From NCBI RefSeq assembly GCF_008905045.1, contig NZ_VWMY01000088.1, positions 1 to 37,995 on the forward strand: DNA of 37,995 nt. The letters run 5' to 3'. Below, piece after piece: positions 15,301-23,768 of this stretch. The notes under the pieces are model-generated. The model had not been told where the DNA came from. It searched no databases and saw only the letters and a program-made list of their open reading frames with translations. Origin of the DNA: Streptomyces albicerus. GTDB taxonomy: Bacteria > Actinomycetota > Actinomycetes > Streptomycetales > Streptomycetaceae. Both the position numbers and the translations under genes were made by a program. Position 1 is the first letter of the stretch, and each line of letters begins with the position of its first letter.

Positions 15301-17233
15301 CGCGGCCGCCCAGCTGTTCTGGGCGCACGGTACGACGGCCGAGGCGCGCGCGAGCTGGACCCGGCGCGCGGTGTCACTGGCCCGGGCCCGGGACACGTTC
15401 GGCCTGGCGCCGGCCATCGCCGACCTGCAACGGGAGCTGGCGGAAGCGATCGGCGCAGCCGACGCAGCCGCGTACCTCTTCGAGGAGCTGACGACCGGCC
15501 CCGACGGCTTCGTCATCAGCACCGGGGCCTGCACACTGCTCGACAAGTTCCGCCGAACCGTGGGTACTTCAGCCTACGACGACGACCTCACCGCACTCCC
15601 CGACCTGGCCGCCCGCAAGCAACTGGTCGAGGCCTGGCTGACGTCGTACACCACCTCCACCGGCACGGACATCACCGCCGGCGACCTGGCCGAGGGGGTG
15701 ACCGCCGAGCTCTGCCCGGACCTGCCCCGCTACGAGTCCGGCGCACCGCTGACCGAGGCCGTCGAGGGCATGCTCGGCACCCACCCGCGCATCAGCAGCC
15801 GCACCCTCACCGTCCGCATCGACGAACTCCTCGCCCGAACGCGGGAGTTCCGCATCCACGAAGTCCCCGCTCACCGCGCCTACCAGCGGCGCCGCACGGC
15901 GTTGGTGACCGCCGAGCGCACCCGGATCCGCCTGGACGAGTACCGGCCGCGCGTGATGTCGGCGTTCGTCCGCAGCAGGCTCATCGACGAGGTGTATCTC
16001 CCTCTGGTCGGTGACAGCCTCGCCAAGCAACTCGGTACGACCGGCGACTCCAAGCGCACCGACACCGGCGGCCTGCTCCTGCTCGTCTCCCCGCCGGGCT
16101 ACGGCAAGACGACGCTCATGGAGTACGTCGCCGACCGCCTCGGCCTGGTCCTGGTAAAGGTCAACGGGCCGGCGCTGGGCCACGCCGTCACATCCCTCGA
16201 CCCGGCACAGGCTCCGAACGCGACCGCCCGCCAGGAGGTCGAGAAGATCAACTTCGCGTTGGAGGCGGGCAACAACACCCTCCTGTACCTCGACGACATC
16301 CAGCACACCTCGCCCGAGCTGCTGCAGAAGTTCATTCCGCTGTGCGATGCCACGCGCCGCATCGAGGGCGTGCGGGACGGCGAGCCGCGCGCGTACGACC
16401 TGCGGGGCAAGCGGTTCGCCGTGTGTATGGCGGGCAACCCCTACACCGAGTCGGGCAGCCGCTTCCGCGTGCCCGACATGCTCGCCAACCGTGCCGACGT
16501 ATGGAACCTCGGCGACGTCCTGACCGGCAAGGAGGACGCCTTCGCCCTGAGCTTCGTCGAGAACGCGCTGACGGCCAACCCGATCCTCGCCCCGCTCGCC
16601 GACCGTGACCGCACCGACCTGGAACTGCTGATCCGCCTGGCCGGGAGCGACCCGACGGCCCGCGCCGACCGACTGACCCACCCGTACGCACCGGCCGAGC
16701 TGGAGCGGATCCTGGCTGTACTGCGCCACCTGCTGACGGTCCGCGAAACGGTCCTCGCGGTGAACGCCGCGTACATCGCGTCCGCCGCCCAGTCCGACAC
16801 CACCCGCACCGAACCGCCCTTCCAACTCCAGGGCTCCTACCGCAACATGAACAAGATCGCCCAGCGCATCCAGCCAGTCATGAACGACACCGAACTGGCC
16901 GCGCTACTCGACGACCACTACACAGCCGAGGCCCAAACTCTCACCACCGGCGCCGAGGCCAACCTGCTGAAGCTGGCCGAGCTGCGCGGCACGCTCACTG
17001 CCGAACAGGCGGCACGCTGGGCTGAGTTGAAGGCGGCCTACGTGCGCACTCAAGCGCTCGGCGGCCCGGAGGGCGATCAGCTCACCAGAGCCGTCGCCGC
17101 CCTCGGCCTGCTCGCCGACCGGATCGCGGCCGTGGAGTCGGCGATCAACCGCGCCACCGACCCGCGCCACCTCATCGCGAACCCGTCGGCCCGCCACGCG
17201 GCCCGCCCGGCGCCGGGCAACGGGGAGCAGTGA
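12347..17233 (+). CDS. Giant AAA+ ATPase with DUF3686-like N terminus and coiled coil
   Basis: This 1628-residue protein starts at ATG 12347 behind GAGAGGGA. Residues about 1-45 are a helical hairpin. About 60-430 is a beta-rich region of the DUF3686 type (VPRDIVAVGDVLFFGHNA, YYRQTRLLQLRRVDGKLLAVFQTG). About 480-840 is long Ala/Glu/Asp/Arg helices predicted to coil. About 845-930 contains a small beta domain (RTIRLGAHRFAVNTQPLDL). The ATPase is C-terminal: Walker A PPGYGKTT at 1249-1256, Walker B LLYLDDIQ with D1316/D1317, and a sensor-1-like N1364 in VCMAGNPYTESGSRF. The last features recall MoxR-type ATPases. Annotation pipelines call such proteins 'DNA repair ATPase', but no nuclease or DNA-binding motif is visible. 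Its place after YqiJ-like and flotillin genes suggests membrane-associated remodelling. All ATPase residues look intact. Confidence 0.9.
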   Translation: MTTGLDTGTYGVLRDRLTAQAAELTRRAEALNARRAEEFGSTRLELARTEQLRTEHTSVPRDIVAVGDVLFFGHNALSALEQETAVGDVLALYDRDLNRLPDDAVPGLLDDPGFVREFAALYRYYRQTRLLQLRRVDGKLLAVFQTGVKAEDIRVLRWALSDDGRASFLDGRGERDHVFPPSHDFEWTAATREDHVLGRHPHVSVLGELFVETVGGTLTVKVEDDTETGEGIYAEPVDEPLQSLADADIAHARVGALVLLRIRPYKEDAHRYLVFNTLTKAVVRLDGIGQACRRLPEDQGIVFPGGYCLATGAYKTFDATDTADLEFERMVRSPNGEDVLFAFHARVEGRGLLLPYNMIRKEVATPLSCHGWALFDDGSLVVLRGDPAGSNAEPQRVHPLQLWNSPYVSDTHAAAQPVGTGPLARVGNADLVRGISDCLSITLAVAETKPTSEMYEALAAACVRAADSHHWLGEGELGDLLGPLEQLRNTAEQVLSEFETVQALTRQAADALAEAAARVAGVVRRLRGEAPRSAAAWVTGLTELRHAQGHLLTLKDLRYADTARIDELAADVEADLASFGQRAVAHLAREDAFAGHQADIERLVADAEAIATVAEAAPVADRLDELADGLNTVTEVVGGLDIGDATVRTNVLERIAEVLGGVNRARATLDGRRGALLDREGRAEFAAEFALLGQAVTGALAVADSPDACDEQLARMLVQLENLESRFAEFDDFLGELADKRDEIHEAFSARKQTLADARARRAERLADSATRVLQTITRRAATLADADAVAAYFASDPMPAKVRRIAAELRELGDQVRAEELDGRLKSARQEALRALRDRTDLYTDDGRTIRLGAHRFAVNTQPLDLTLVPQGDTLAFALTGTDYRAPITDPDFAVTRPYWDRPLPSESPQVYRAEHLAARLLDEHGPAMLAEAELPALVRRAAEEAYDEGYERGVHDHDARLILDALLRLHEGAGLLRHEPAARAAAQLFWAHGTTAEARASWTRRAVSLARARDTFGLAPAIADLQRELAEAIGAADAAAYLFEELTTGPDGFVISTGACTLLDKFRRTVGTSAYDDDLTALPDLAARKQLVEAWLTSYTTSTGTDITAGDLAEGVTAELCPDLPRYESGAPLTEAVEGMLGTHPRISSRTLTVRIDELLARTREFRIHEVPAHRAYQRRRTALVTAERTRIRLDEYRPRVMSAFVRSRLIDEVYLPLVGDSLAKQLGTTGDSKRTDTGGLLLLVSPPGYGKTTLMEYVADRLGLVLVKVNGPALGHAVTSLDPAQAPNATARQEVEKINFALEAGNNTLLYLDDIQHTSPELLQKFIPLCDATRRIEGVRDGEPRAYDLRGKRFAVCMAGNPYTESGSRFRVPDMLANRADVWNLGDVLTGKEDAFALSFVENALTANPILAPLADRDRTDLELLIRLAGSDPTARADRLTHPYAPAELERILAVLRHLLTVRETVLAVNAAYIASAAQSDTTRTEPPFQLQGSYRNMNKIAQRIQPVMNDTELAALLDDHYTAEAQTLTTGAEANLLKLAELRGTLTAEQAARWAELKAAYVRTQALGGPEGDQLTRAVAALGLLADRIAAVESAINRATDPRHLIANPSARHAARPAPGNGEQ

Positions 17234-17512
17234 GGAGCCGCGCACCTGTCCGGAACCGCTGCCTCGCAAGGTGCCCGGCGCGGTCACCGCCTTCCGACGG
17301 GCACGTGCGGGTACGGGCATGCTGCTGGTGCCGCGCACGCTGCCCTTCGCCATCGGTGGCCTGACCGCATCGCGCCCAGCGGGGACGGCGCTGGGGCTGG
17401 TGGCCGGTCCTCTCGGCTTGCTGCTGTTCGGCGAGCTGCACGAGAAACAGACCGGCTGACCAGCCACGCCGCCGACTGGGGCGTACCTTGCGCCGGACGC
17501 CGCCGATACCGG

Positions 17513-19378
17513 TCACGGTCGCCGCCGGGAGCCCAAATGCCTCTCCGACTGTATTGCCTGAGTCGGAGGCTCGCCGCGGCGGACGGAGCCGGGAGCCCGG
17601 GCCGCCGGGCGGTCGGCGCGGGCCGAGGACGTCAGCTGCCAGGGGACGCTGGTGACCATCACGCCGGGAGTGAAGAGCAGACGGCTCTTGAGCCAGAGGG
17701 CGGACTGGTTGTGGAGGAGGTTCTCCCACCAGTGGCCGGCCACGTACTCGGGGATGAAGACGGCCACGATGTCGCGCGGGCTGTCGCGGCGGATGGAGCG
17801 GACGTAGTCGACGACCGGCCGGGTGACCTCGCGGTAGGGGGAGTCGAGGATTTTCAGGGGGACCTCGATCCCGTACTCCTCCCAGCGATCGCGCAGCCGG
17901 GCCGCCTCGTCGCGGTCGACCGAGACAGTCAACGCCTCCAGTTGATGGGGGCGGAAGGCGCGGGCGTAGGAGAGGGCGCGCAGGGTCGGCTTGTGGATGG
18001 TGGAGACGAGGACGATGGCGAAGGCCCGGCTGGGCGGGGCGAGTTCGCTTCTCGGGTCGGTGACGGCGAGTTCGGCGGCGGTGACGCCGTAGTGGCGGCG
18101 GATGCCGCGCATCATCAGCCACAGCACGCTCACGGCGAGGACGGCGAGCCTGGCGCCCTGGGTGAACTTGGTGGCCAGCACGATCAGCAGGACCAGGCCG
18201 GTGACGACGGCGCCGGTGCCGTTGATGACCCGGGTGATCCTGTGGTGACGGCGCAGCGCGGGGTCGATCTCGGCAAGCAGTTCGCGGTTCCAGTGCCGGA
18301 CCATGCCCGTCTGGGAGAGCGTGAAGGAGGTGAACACGCCCAGGATGTAGAGGTGGATGAGGTTGGTGACGTTGGCCTGTAGAAACCGATGCTGTGCTCG
18401 CCGCCGAAGACCGCGGCCGCGACCTGGGCGATGACGGTGCGCTGGGTGTGGCTGTCGCAACCGCCGTCGAGACCGGTCAGGCGGCATGAGTCTTCGGTGA
18501 CGTGGACCTTCGCCATCAGCGCCAGGGTGGGTGACCCCGACGAACATGGTGATGGAGATGGCACCCATGACGGCCATCGTGGTCGCCGCGTTCTTCGGCT
18601 TGGGCTTGCGGACAGCGGGCACCCCATTGGAAATCGCCTCGACGCCGGTCAGCGCGGTGCAGCCCTGGGAGAAGGCGCGCAGCACGAGCATCACCAAGAC
18701 CGGCCCGGTCAGATGCGCTTCGTGCGGCTCGGCCGTGATGCCGTACTGGGCGGACTCGGCGGACTCGGCGGACTCGGCGACCGGCGCGTCCCCGACCAGG
18801 TAGCGGAACAGTCCGGTTGTGATCATGGACGCATCCGACGAACAAGTAGGTCGGCGCAGCGAACGCCCGTCCCGACTCGCGCACGCCCCGCAGGTTCATG
18901 GCGGTCAGCAGGGCGACGAAACCGAGCGCCATCAGGACGCGATGGTCGGCGAGTTCGGGGACAGCCGAGATGATGTTGTCGACGCCGGAGGCGACCGAGA
19001 CGGCCACCGTCATGACGTAGTCGACGAGCAGCGAGGCGGCGACCACCAGACCGGCTGAGGGGCCCGGGTTGGTGGAGACGACCTCGTACGAGCCGCCGCC
19101 GCTGGGATACGCGCTCACCACCTGCCGGTACGAGAGCACCACGACCGTCAGCAGTGTGACGACGGCGGCCGCGATCCACGGCGTGAAGTGCAGGTATGTC
19201 AGCCACCGAGGGTGAGGACCAGGAGGATCTCCTGGGCTGCGTACGCCACCGAGGACAGCGGGTCGGAGGCGAAGATCGGCAGGGCGAGCCGCTTGGGCAG
19301 CAGCGTCACGTGCAGCTCCTCGCTGCGCTTCGCCCTGCCGATCACCAGGCGCTTGAGCAGACCGGTCACGTTGAGCAC
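17513..19378 (-). pseudogene. APC-family amino-acid permease, broken by several frameshifts
   Basis: The protein can be followed through changing frames. It begins at about GTG 19378 (VTGLLKRLVIGRAKRSEELH and FASDPLSSVAYAAQEILLVL), then continues LTYLHFTPWIAAAVVTLLTV and SYRQVVSAYPSGGGSYEVVS, RAFAAPTYLFVG, TGLFRYLVGDAP, AFSQGCTALTGVEAISNGVP, ALMAKVHVTEDS, NVTNLIHLYILGVFTSFTLS and a soluble tail with SALWLKSRLLFTPGVMVTSV. That is the KUP-like/APC permease with a C-terminal cytosolic domain common in actinobacteria. Frame changes fall near 19205 (one base lost), 18830, 18532 (one C gained in a CCC run) and 18382. Between them the coding is well conserved, so the breaks are recent or are sequencing errors. 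The substrate is unknown. Confidence 0.85.
18751..18777 (+). repeat. Three tandem 9-bp units in the permease pseudogene
   Basis: CGGACTCGG is repeated three times without gaps, giving the Ala-Glu-Ser repeat seen in the minus-strand translation (AESAESAES). It preserves the frame and lies in a loop between helices, so it is probably neutral slippage. Confidence 0.6.
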
Positions 19379-19435
19379 GTGCGCGAGGGTAAGCCGCGAA
19401 GGGGGTCACGGAGGGAGGGCTGGCCTGCCGGTCAG

Positions 19436-19457
19436 GCGTCAAGGGACCGTTATGATT
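19436..19457 (+). promoter_or_regulatory. Tandem 11-bp repeat, distal kdp control region
   Basis: GCGTCAAGGGA (19436-19446) is followed directly by CCGTTATGATT (19447-19457). The second unit keeps the CGTTA core and departs in its last four bases. It lies 58 bases before the permease pseudogene start and 330 bases before the kdp operon, so it could have served either. Confidence 0.35.
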
Positions 19458-19684
19458 TCGCGAGATGCGTACATATGGCGCAAAACAAAGAGAGTGGGTA
19501 TGGCCTTCGCGGCCGTCGATACGGCGTCCCACAGCACCGCCCGTGAACCCACCAGAGCGCCTTTGCCCACTTCTTGACGCCCCACTGTCGGGCTGGCGAT
19601 CCCACCTTTAACGGCTCATCCCCACGCGCTCGGATGAGTGCGGCGTAGGACGGCGTATGGGGTGTGTCAAAGGTGGACGTGCCG

Positions 19685-19706
19685 CCGTATGGAAGCCGTT
19701 AAGGGC
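19685..19706 (+). promoter_or_regulatory. Tandem 11-bp repeat, proximal kdp site (candidate KdpE box)
   Basis: CCGTATGGAAG (19685-19695) and CCGTTAAGGGC (19696-19706) are contiguous, 82 bases before the first start codon of the operon. The second kdp locus has the better-matching pair at 31123-31144, 104 bases before its own first start codon. Matching position in two paralogous leaders supports a regulatory role. KdpE as the binder is inference from the 11-bp spacing and the genes controlled. Confidence 0.45.
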
Positions 19707-19787
19707 GGCCGTATCCGGCCGGGAAGCGGGTTTTCTGTAGCGGTCCGATCCTCTTACGGATTTCCGAACCTCATTCAGGAGCTTGCG

Positions 19788-19871
19788 ATGGCCGACGTGG
19801 CCTTCGTCGTCACCACGATCGCGGTGTTCGCGCTTGTGGCTCTCGTCGCCAAGGGGGTGGCGAAGCTGTGA
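19788..19871 (+). CDS. 27-residue membrane peptide heading the kdp operon
   Basis: ATG 19788 has AGGAG six bases upstream. The 27-residue product starts MADVAFVVTTIAVFALVALV and ends KGVAKL: one transmembrane helix with an acidic start and basic end. Its TGA overlaps the GTG of kdpF (GTGA), so the two are translationally coupled. The second kdp locus keeps the same peptide at 31248-31331, with the same length and the same overlap. It is too short for most gene finders. It may be an accessory subunit of the pump or a regulatory peptide, but nothing in the sequence settles this. Confidence 0.75.
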   Translation: MADVAFVVTTIAVFALVALVAKGVAKL

Positions 19872-19957
19872 CCGCCGAGAACATCGTCGGCCTGATCGTG
19901 GCCGTCGCCCTGCTGGGCTATCTCGTCTTCGCCCTGATCTTCCCGGAGAGGTTCTGA
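19868..19957 (+). CDS. kdpF: KdpF, small stabilising subunit of the potassium pump
   Basis: GTG 19868 overlaps the preceding TGA. The 29-residue product (VTAENIVGLIVAVALLGYLV, then FALIFPERF) is one hydrophobic helix with the FPERF end typical of KdpF. KdpF sits beside KdpA in the membrane and stabilises the KdpFABC complex. The gene ends nine bases before kdpA. Confidence 0.92.
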   Translation: MTAENIVGLIVAVALLGYLVFALIFPERF

Positions 19958-19965
19958 GCACGCCG

Positions 19966-21630
19966 ATGAGCCCCGTCCTTGCTGACGTGCTCCTGGTGGC
20001 CGCGCTGATCGGCGCGCTCGCCCTGGTGCACCGTCCCCTCGGCGACTACATGGCCGCCGTCTACTCGTCCAAGAAGCACCTGCGGGTCGAGCAGTGGATC
20101 TACCGCTCGGTCGGCGCGAACCCCGACACGGAAATGCGCTGGCCCGCCTACCTGCGCGGGGTGCTGGCCTTCTCCGCCGTGAGCGTGCTGTTCCTGTACC
20201 TGCTGCAGCGCGTCCAGGACAAGCTGCCGCTGTCGCTCGGCTTCAAGCCGATCACCCCGGACCAGGCGTTCAACACCGCCGTGTCGTTCGTCTCCAACAC
20301 CAACTGGCAGTCGTACTCGGGGGAGGCGGCCATGAGCCACGTCACCCAGACCGCCGGTCTTGCCGTGCAGAACTTCGTCTCCGCCGCAGTCGGCATCGCC
20401 GTCGCGGTGGCGCTCGTACGTGGCTTCGCGCGCTCCCGCACCGGGGATCTCGGCAACTTCTGGGCCGACCTGGTGCGCGGCACCGTCCGCATCCTGATCC
20501 CCATCTCCGTGGTCGCGGCCGTGATCCTCATCGCCGCCGGCGCTATCCAGAACTTCGGCGACATCCACACCATCACCACGCTCACCGGCGACAAGCAGGC
20601 CATCAGCCCCGGCGCGGTCGCCTCCCAGGAGGCCATCAAGGACCTCGGCACCAACGGCGGCGGCTTCTTCAACGCCAACAGCTCCCACCCCTTCGAGAAC
20701 CCCAACGGCTTCACCAACCTGCTGGAGATCTTCCTGCTGCTGGTGATCCCGTTCTCGCTGCCGCGCACCTTCGGCAAGATGGTCGGCAACGTCAAGCAGG
20801 GCTATGCGATCGTCGCGGCCATGGGGATCATCTGGTTCCTCGGCGTGGTCGCCGTGACGTGGATCGAGTACGCCCACCCGGGCACCGCCTCGCAGATCGC
20901 CGGCGGCTCGATGGAGGGCAAGGAGCAGCGCTTCGGCGAAGGCCCGTCGTCACTGTTCGCGGTGTCGACGACCATGACCTCGACCGGCTCGGTCAACTCC
21001 TTCCACGACTCCTTCCAGGGCTTGTCCGGCGGTGTCCTGCTGCTGGGCATGATGCTCGGTGAGCTCGCGCCCGGCGGCGTGGGCTCCGGTCTCTACGGCA
21101 TGCTGATCATGGCGATCATCGCGGTGTTCCTCGCCGGTCTGATGGTCGGCCGTACGCCCGAGTACCTGGGCAAGAAGATCGGCACCCGCGAGATCAAGCT
21201 GGCCGCCTGCTACATCCTCATCACCCCGGCGCTGGTGCTGATCGGCACCGCGGTGGCGATGGCCCTGCCGGACGGCAAGGACGCCATGACCAACGTCGGG
21301 GCGCACGGCTTCTCCGAGGTGCTGTACGCCTACACGTCGGCCTCGAACAACAACGGCTCCGCGTTCGCGGGCTTCGGCGCCAACACGGAGTTCTTCAACA
21401 CGACGTTGGGGCTGTGCATGGTGCTGGGCCGGTTCCTGCCCATGGTGTTCGTGCTGGCGCTGGCCGGCTCGCTCGCCGAGCAGAAGCCCATCCCCGCCAC
21501 CGCGGGCACGCTGCGCACCGAAAAGCCGCTGTTCACCGGCCTGCTGGTCGGCGCCATCATGATCATCACTGGTCTGACGTTCTTCCCGGCCCTGGCGCTG
21601 GGCCCGCTCGCCGAAGGGCTGGCGGCATGA
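19966..21630 (+). CDS. kdpA: KdpA, potassium-translocating subunit
   Basis: ATG 19966 gives 554 residues, the normal KdpA length. KdpA is the channel-like subunit of the superfamily of K+ transporters and carries K+ across the membrane in the high-affinity KdpFABC pump. Four pore-loop signatures are visible: VSFVSNTNWQSYSGE, LGTNGGGFFNANSSHPFENP, TTMTSTGSVNSFHDSF and SASNNNGSAFAGF. About ten hydrophobic helices are evenly spread. The end overlaps kdpB by ATGA, so translation of the two is coupled. No broken motif is visible. Confidence 0.97.
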   Translation: MSPVLADVLLVAALIGALALVHRPLGDYMAAVYSSKKHLRVEQWIYRSVGANPDTEMRWPAYLRGVLAFSAVSVLFLYLLQRVQDKLPLSLGFKPITPDQAFNTAVSFVSNTNWQSYSGEAAMSHVTQTAGLAVQNFVSAAVGIAVAVALVRGFARSRTGDLGNFWADLVRGTVRILIPISVVAAVILIAAGAIQNFGDIHTITTLTGDKQAISPGAVASQEAIKDLGTNGGGFFNANSSHPFENPNGFTNLLEIFLLLVIPFSLPRTFGKMVGNVKQGYAIVAAMGIIWFLGVVAVTWIEYAHPGTASQIAGGSMEGKEQRFGEGPSSLFAVSTTMTSTGSVNSFHDSFQGLSGGVLLLGMMLGELAPGGVGSGLYGMLIMAIIAVFLAGLMVGRTPEYLGKKIGTREIKLAACYILITPALVLIGTAVAMALPDGKDAMTNVGAHGFSEVLYAYTSASNNNGSAFAGFGANTEFFNTTLGLCMVLGRFLPMVFVLALAGSLAEQKPIPATAGTLRTEKPLFTGLLVGAIMIITGLTFFPALALGPLAEGLAA

Positions 21631-23762
21631 CCACCAACACCAAGAAGCAAGAGGACCCGATGTCCACGGTTACCCCGACCCGGGCACCGCACCAGGACGT
21701 ACCGACCGGGCACAAGGACGAGGGCCGCGTCGGCGCGGGTCTCTTCGACCCGAAGCAGCTGATCAAGTCGCTGCCGGACGCCTTCCGCAAGCTCCACCCG
21801 CGGGTGATGGTCAAGTCCCCCGTGATGTTCGTGGTGTTGGTCGGCTCGGTGGTCACCACCGTGCTGGCGGTCAAGGACCCCGGTGACTGGTTCGGCTGGG
21901 TCATCGCCACCTGGCTGTGGCTGACCGTCGTCTTCGCCAACCTGGCGGAGGCGGTGGCCGAGGGCCGCGGCAAGGCCCAGGCGGACACCCTGCGCAAGGC
22001 CAAGACCGACACGGTGGCACGTCGCCTCGTCGGGGACACCGAAGAGCAGGTCCCGGGTACGGAGTTGAAGGTCGGCGACCTGGTCGTCTGTGAGGCCGGC
22101 GACATCATCCCCGGCGACGGTGACGTCGTCGAGGGCGTGGCGTCGGTCGACGAGTCGGCGATCACGGGCGAGTCGGCCCCGGTCATCCGCGAGTCCGGCG
22201 GCGACCGCTCGGCCGTCACCGGCGGTACGAAGGTGCTGTCCGACCGCATCGTCATCAAGATCACGACGAAGCCGGGCGAGACCTTCATCGACCGCATGAT
22301 CAACCTGGTCGAGGGCGCGGCACGGCAGAAGACGCCCAACGAGATCGCGCTGAACATCCTGCTGGCCTCGCTCACCATCGTCTTCCTACTGGCCGTGGTG
22401 ACCCTCAAGCCGTTCGCGATCTACGCGGGCGCCGACGAGCAGACCTCCATGATCGTGCTGACGGCTCTGCTGGTCTGTCTGATCCCGACCACGATCGGCG
22501 CGCTGCTCTCCGCGATCGGTATCGCGGGCATGGACCGCCTGGTACAGCGCAATGTCCTCGCCATGTCCGGCCGGGCAGTTGAGGCCGCCGGCGACGTCTC
22601 GACGCTGCTGCTGGACAAGACCGGCACCATCACCCTCGGCAACCGGCAGGCCGCCGAGTTCGTGCCGGTGCGCGGGACGACGGAGGCCGAGGTCGCCGAC
22701 GCCGCCCAACTCTCCTCACTGGCCGACGAGACGCCCGAGGGCCGCTCCATCGTCGTACTGGCGAAGCAGAAGTACGGGCTGCGCGAGCGGCACCAGGGCG
22801 AGCTGGCCCAGGCGGAGTGGATCGCCTTCACCGCCCAGACCCGGATGTCGGGCGTGGACGTGGACGGCAAGAACATCCGCAAGGGTGCGGCCGGTTCGGT
22901 CATCGCCTGGGTGCGGGAGCAGGGCGGGTCGGTCGCCGAGGACGCCGACGAGATCGCGGGCCGCATCTCGGAGGCGGGCGGTACACCGCTGTTGGTCGCA
23001 GTTCAGGACGACCAGGGCGCCCGGATTCTGGGGGTCATCCATCTCAAGGACGTGGTCAAGGAGGGCATGCGGGAGCGGTTCGAGGAACTGCGCCGCATGG
23101 GCATCAAGACCGTCATGATCACGGGTGACAACCCGCTGACCGCGAAGGCGATCGCGGACGAGGCCGGCGTCGACGACTTCCTCGCGGAGGCCACCCCCGA
23201 GGACAAGATGGCCCTGATCAAGCGGGAACAAGCCGGCGGCAAGCTGGTCGCAATGACCGGTGACGGCACCAACGACGCGCCCGCGCTGGCCCAGGCGGAT
23301 GTCGGCGTGGCGATGAACACGGGGACGTCGGCCGCCAAGGAGGCCGGCAACATGGTCGACCTCGACTCCAACCCGACCAAGCTCATCGAGATCGTCGAGA
23401 TCGGCAAGCAACTCCTCATCACCCGGGGCGCGTTGACGACGTTCTCCATCGCCAACGACGTCGCGAAGTACTTCGCGATCATCCCAGCGATGTTCGCGGT
23501 CGCCTACCCGTCGCTCGACAAGCTCAACGTCATGGGCCTGGCCTCGCCCGAGTCGGCGATCCTGTCCGCGGTCATCTTCAATGCGCTGATCATCATCGCC
23601 CTGGTCCCGCTCGCCCTGCGCGGCGTGCAGTACCGCCCGATGAGCGCCGACAAGATGCTCCGGCGCAACCTCGGGATCTACGGCCTCGGCGGACTGATCG
23701 CCCCGTTCATCGGCATCAAGATCATCGACCTGCTCATCTCTCTGATCCCCGGGATCGGGTGA
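21627..23762 (+). CDS. kdpB: KdpB, P-type ATPase subunit
   Basis: The frame begins at ATG 21627 in the ATGA overlap with kdpA (711 residues). ATG 21660, behind GAGGA, is a credible second start giving 700 residues. All P-type marks are present: actuator loop TGESAPV (about 180-186), phosphorylation motif DKTGT with Asp330, the nucleotide-binding domain, MITGDNPLTAKAIADEAG, and hinge GDGTNDAPALAQADVGVAM. KdpB hydrolyses ATP to drive K+ uptake through KdpA. Helices SPVMFVVLVGSVVTTVL, LLVCLIPTTIGALLSAIGIAG and the C-terminal bundle are intact. kdpC follows six bases after its stop. Confidence 0.97.
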   Translation: MTTNTKKQEDPMSTVTPTRAPHQDVPTGHKDEGRVGAGLFDPKQLIKSLPDAFRKLHPRVMVKSPVMFVVLVGSVVTTVLAVKDPGDWFGWVIATWLWLTVVFANLAEAVAEGRGKAQADTLRKAKTDTVARRLVGDTEEQVPGTELKVGDLVVCEAGDIIPGDGDVVEGVASVDESAITGESAPVIRESGGDRSAVTGGTKVLSDRIVIKITTKPGETFIDRMINLVEGAARQKTPNEIALNILLASLTIVFLLAVVTLKPFAIYAGADEQTSMIVLTALLVCLIPTTIGALLSAIGIAGMDRLVQRNVLAMSGRAVEAAGDVSTLLLDKTGTITLGNRQAAEFVPVRGTTEAEVADAAQLSSLADETPEGRSIVVLAKQKYGLRERHQGELAQAEWIAFTAQTRMSGVDVDGKNIRKGAAGSVIAWVREQGGSVAEDADEIAGRISEAGGTPLLVAVQDDQGARILGVIHLKDVVKEGMRERFEELRRMGIKTVMITGDNPLTAKAIADEAGVDDFLAEATPEDKMALIKREQAGGKLVAMTGDGTNDAPALAQADVGVAMNTGTSAAKEAGNMVDLDSNPTKLIEIVEIGKQLLITRGALTTFSIANDVAKYFAIIPAMFAVAYPSLDKLNVMGLASPESAILSAVIFNALIIIALVPLALRGVQYRPMSADKMLRRNLGIYGLGGLIAPFIGIKIIDLLISLIPGIG

Positions 23763-23768
23763 AGGACC

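Larger units (their letters stand above)
19379..19787. promoter_or_regulatory. Upstream control region of the intact kdp operon
   Basis: These 409 bases separate the permease pseudogene from the kdp operon. They hold a cluster of kdp-type repeat cores: GCGTCAAGGGA at 19436 (plus strand), GCGTCAAGAAG at 19570-19580 and CCGTTAAAGG at 19605-19614 (both minus strand, 34 bases apart), GTGTCAAAGG at 19664 and a tandem pair at 19685-19706. The last 60 bases (GCGGGTTTTCTGTAGCGGTCC and onward to AGGAGCTTGCG) resemble the leader of the second kdp locus before 31248. I cannot assign -35/-10 boxes with confidence. Short frames near 19476-19577 look spurious. Confidence 0.5.

Noticed and set aside
10203..15328. 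Very long minus-strand open frames (661 and 1523 codons) opposite the flotillin and ATPase genes
   Set aside because: They mirror the G/C third-position bias of the plus-strand genes, have Arg/Ala/Gly/Leu-rich low-information translations, and lack ribosome sites and domains.
17271..17459. 62-codon plus-strand frame with a hydrophobic end
   Set aside because: No proper ribosome site and no recognised family; the hydrophobic part is short. It could be the remnant of a transporter, but the evidence is too thin to list.
19476..19577. Two short frames (23 and 25 codons) in the kdp upstream region
   Set aside because: Weak starts, composition unlike a membrane or regulatory peptide, and no counterpart in the second kdp leader.
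19379..19787. Possible c-di-AMP (ydaO-type) riboswitch before the kdp operon
   Set aside because: I looked for its conserved core and paired stems and saw nothing convincing; a covariance-model search would be needed to exclude it.
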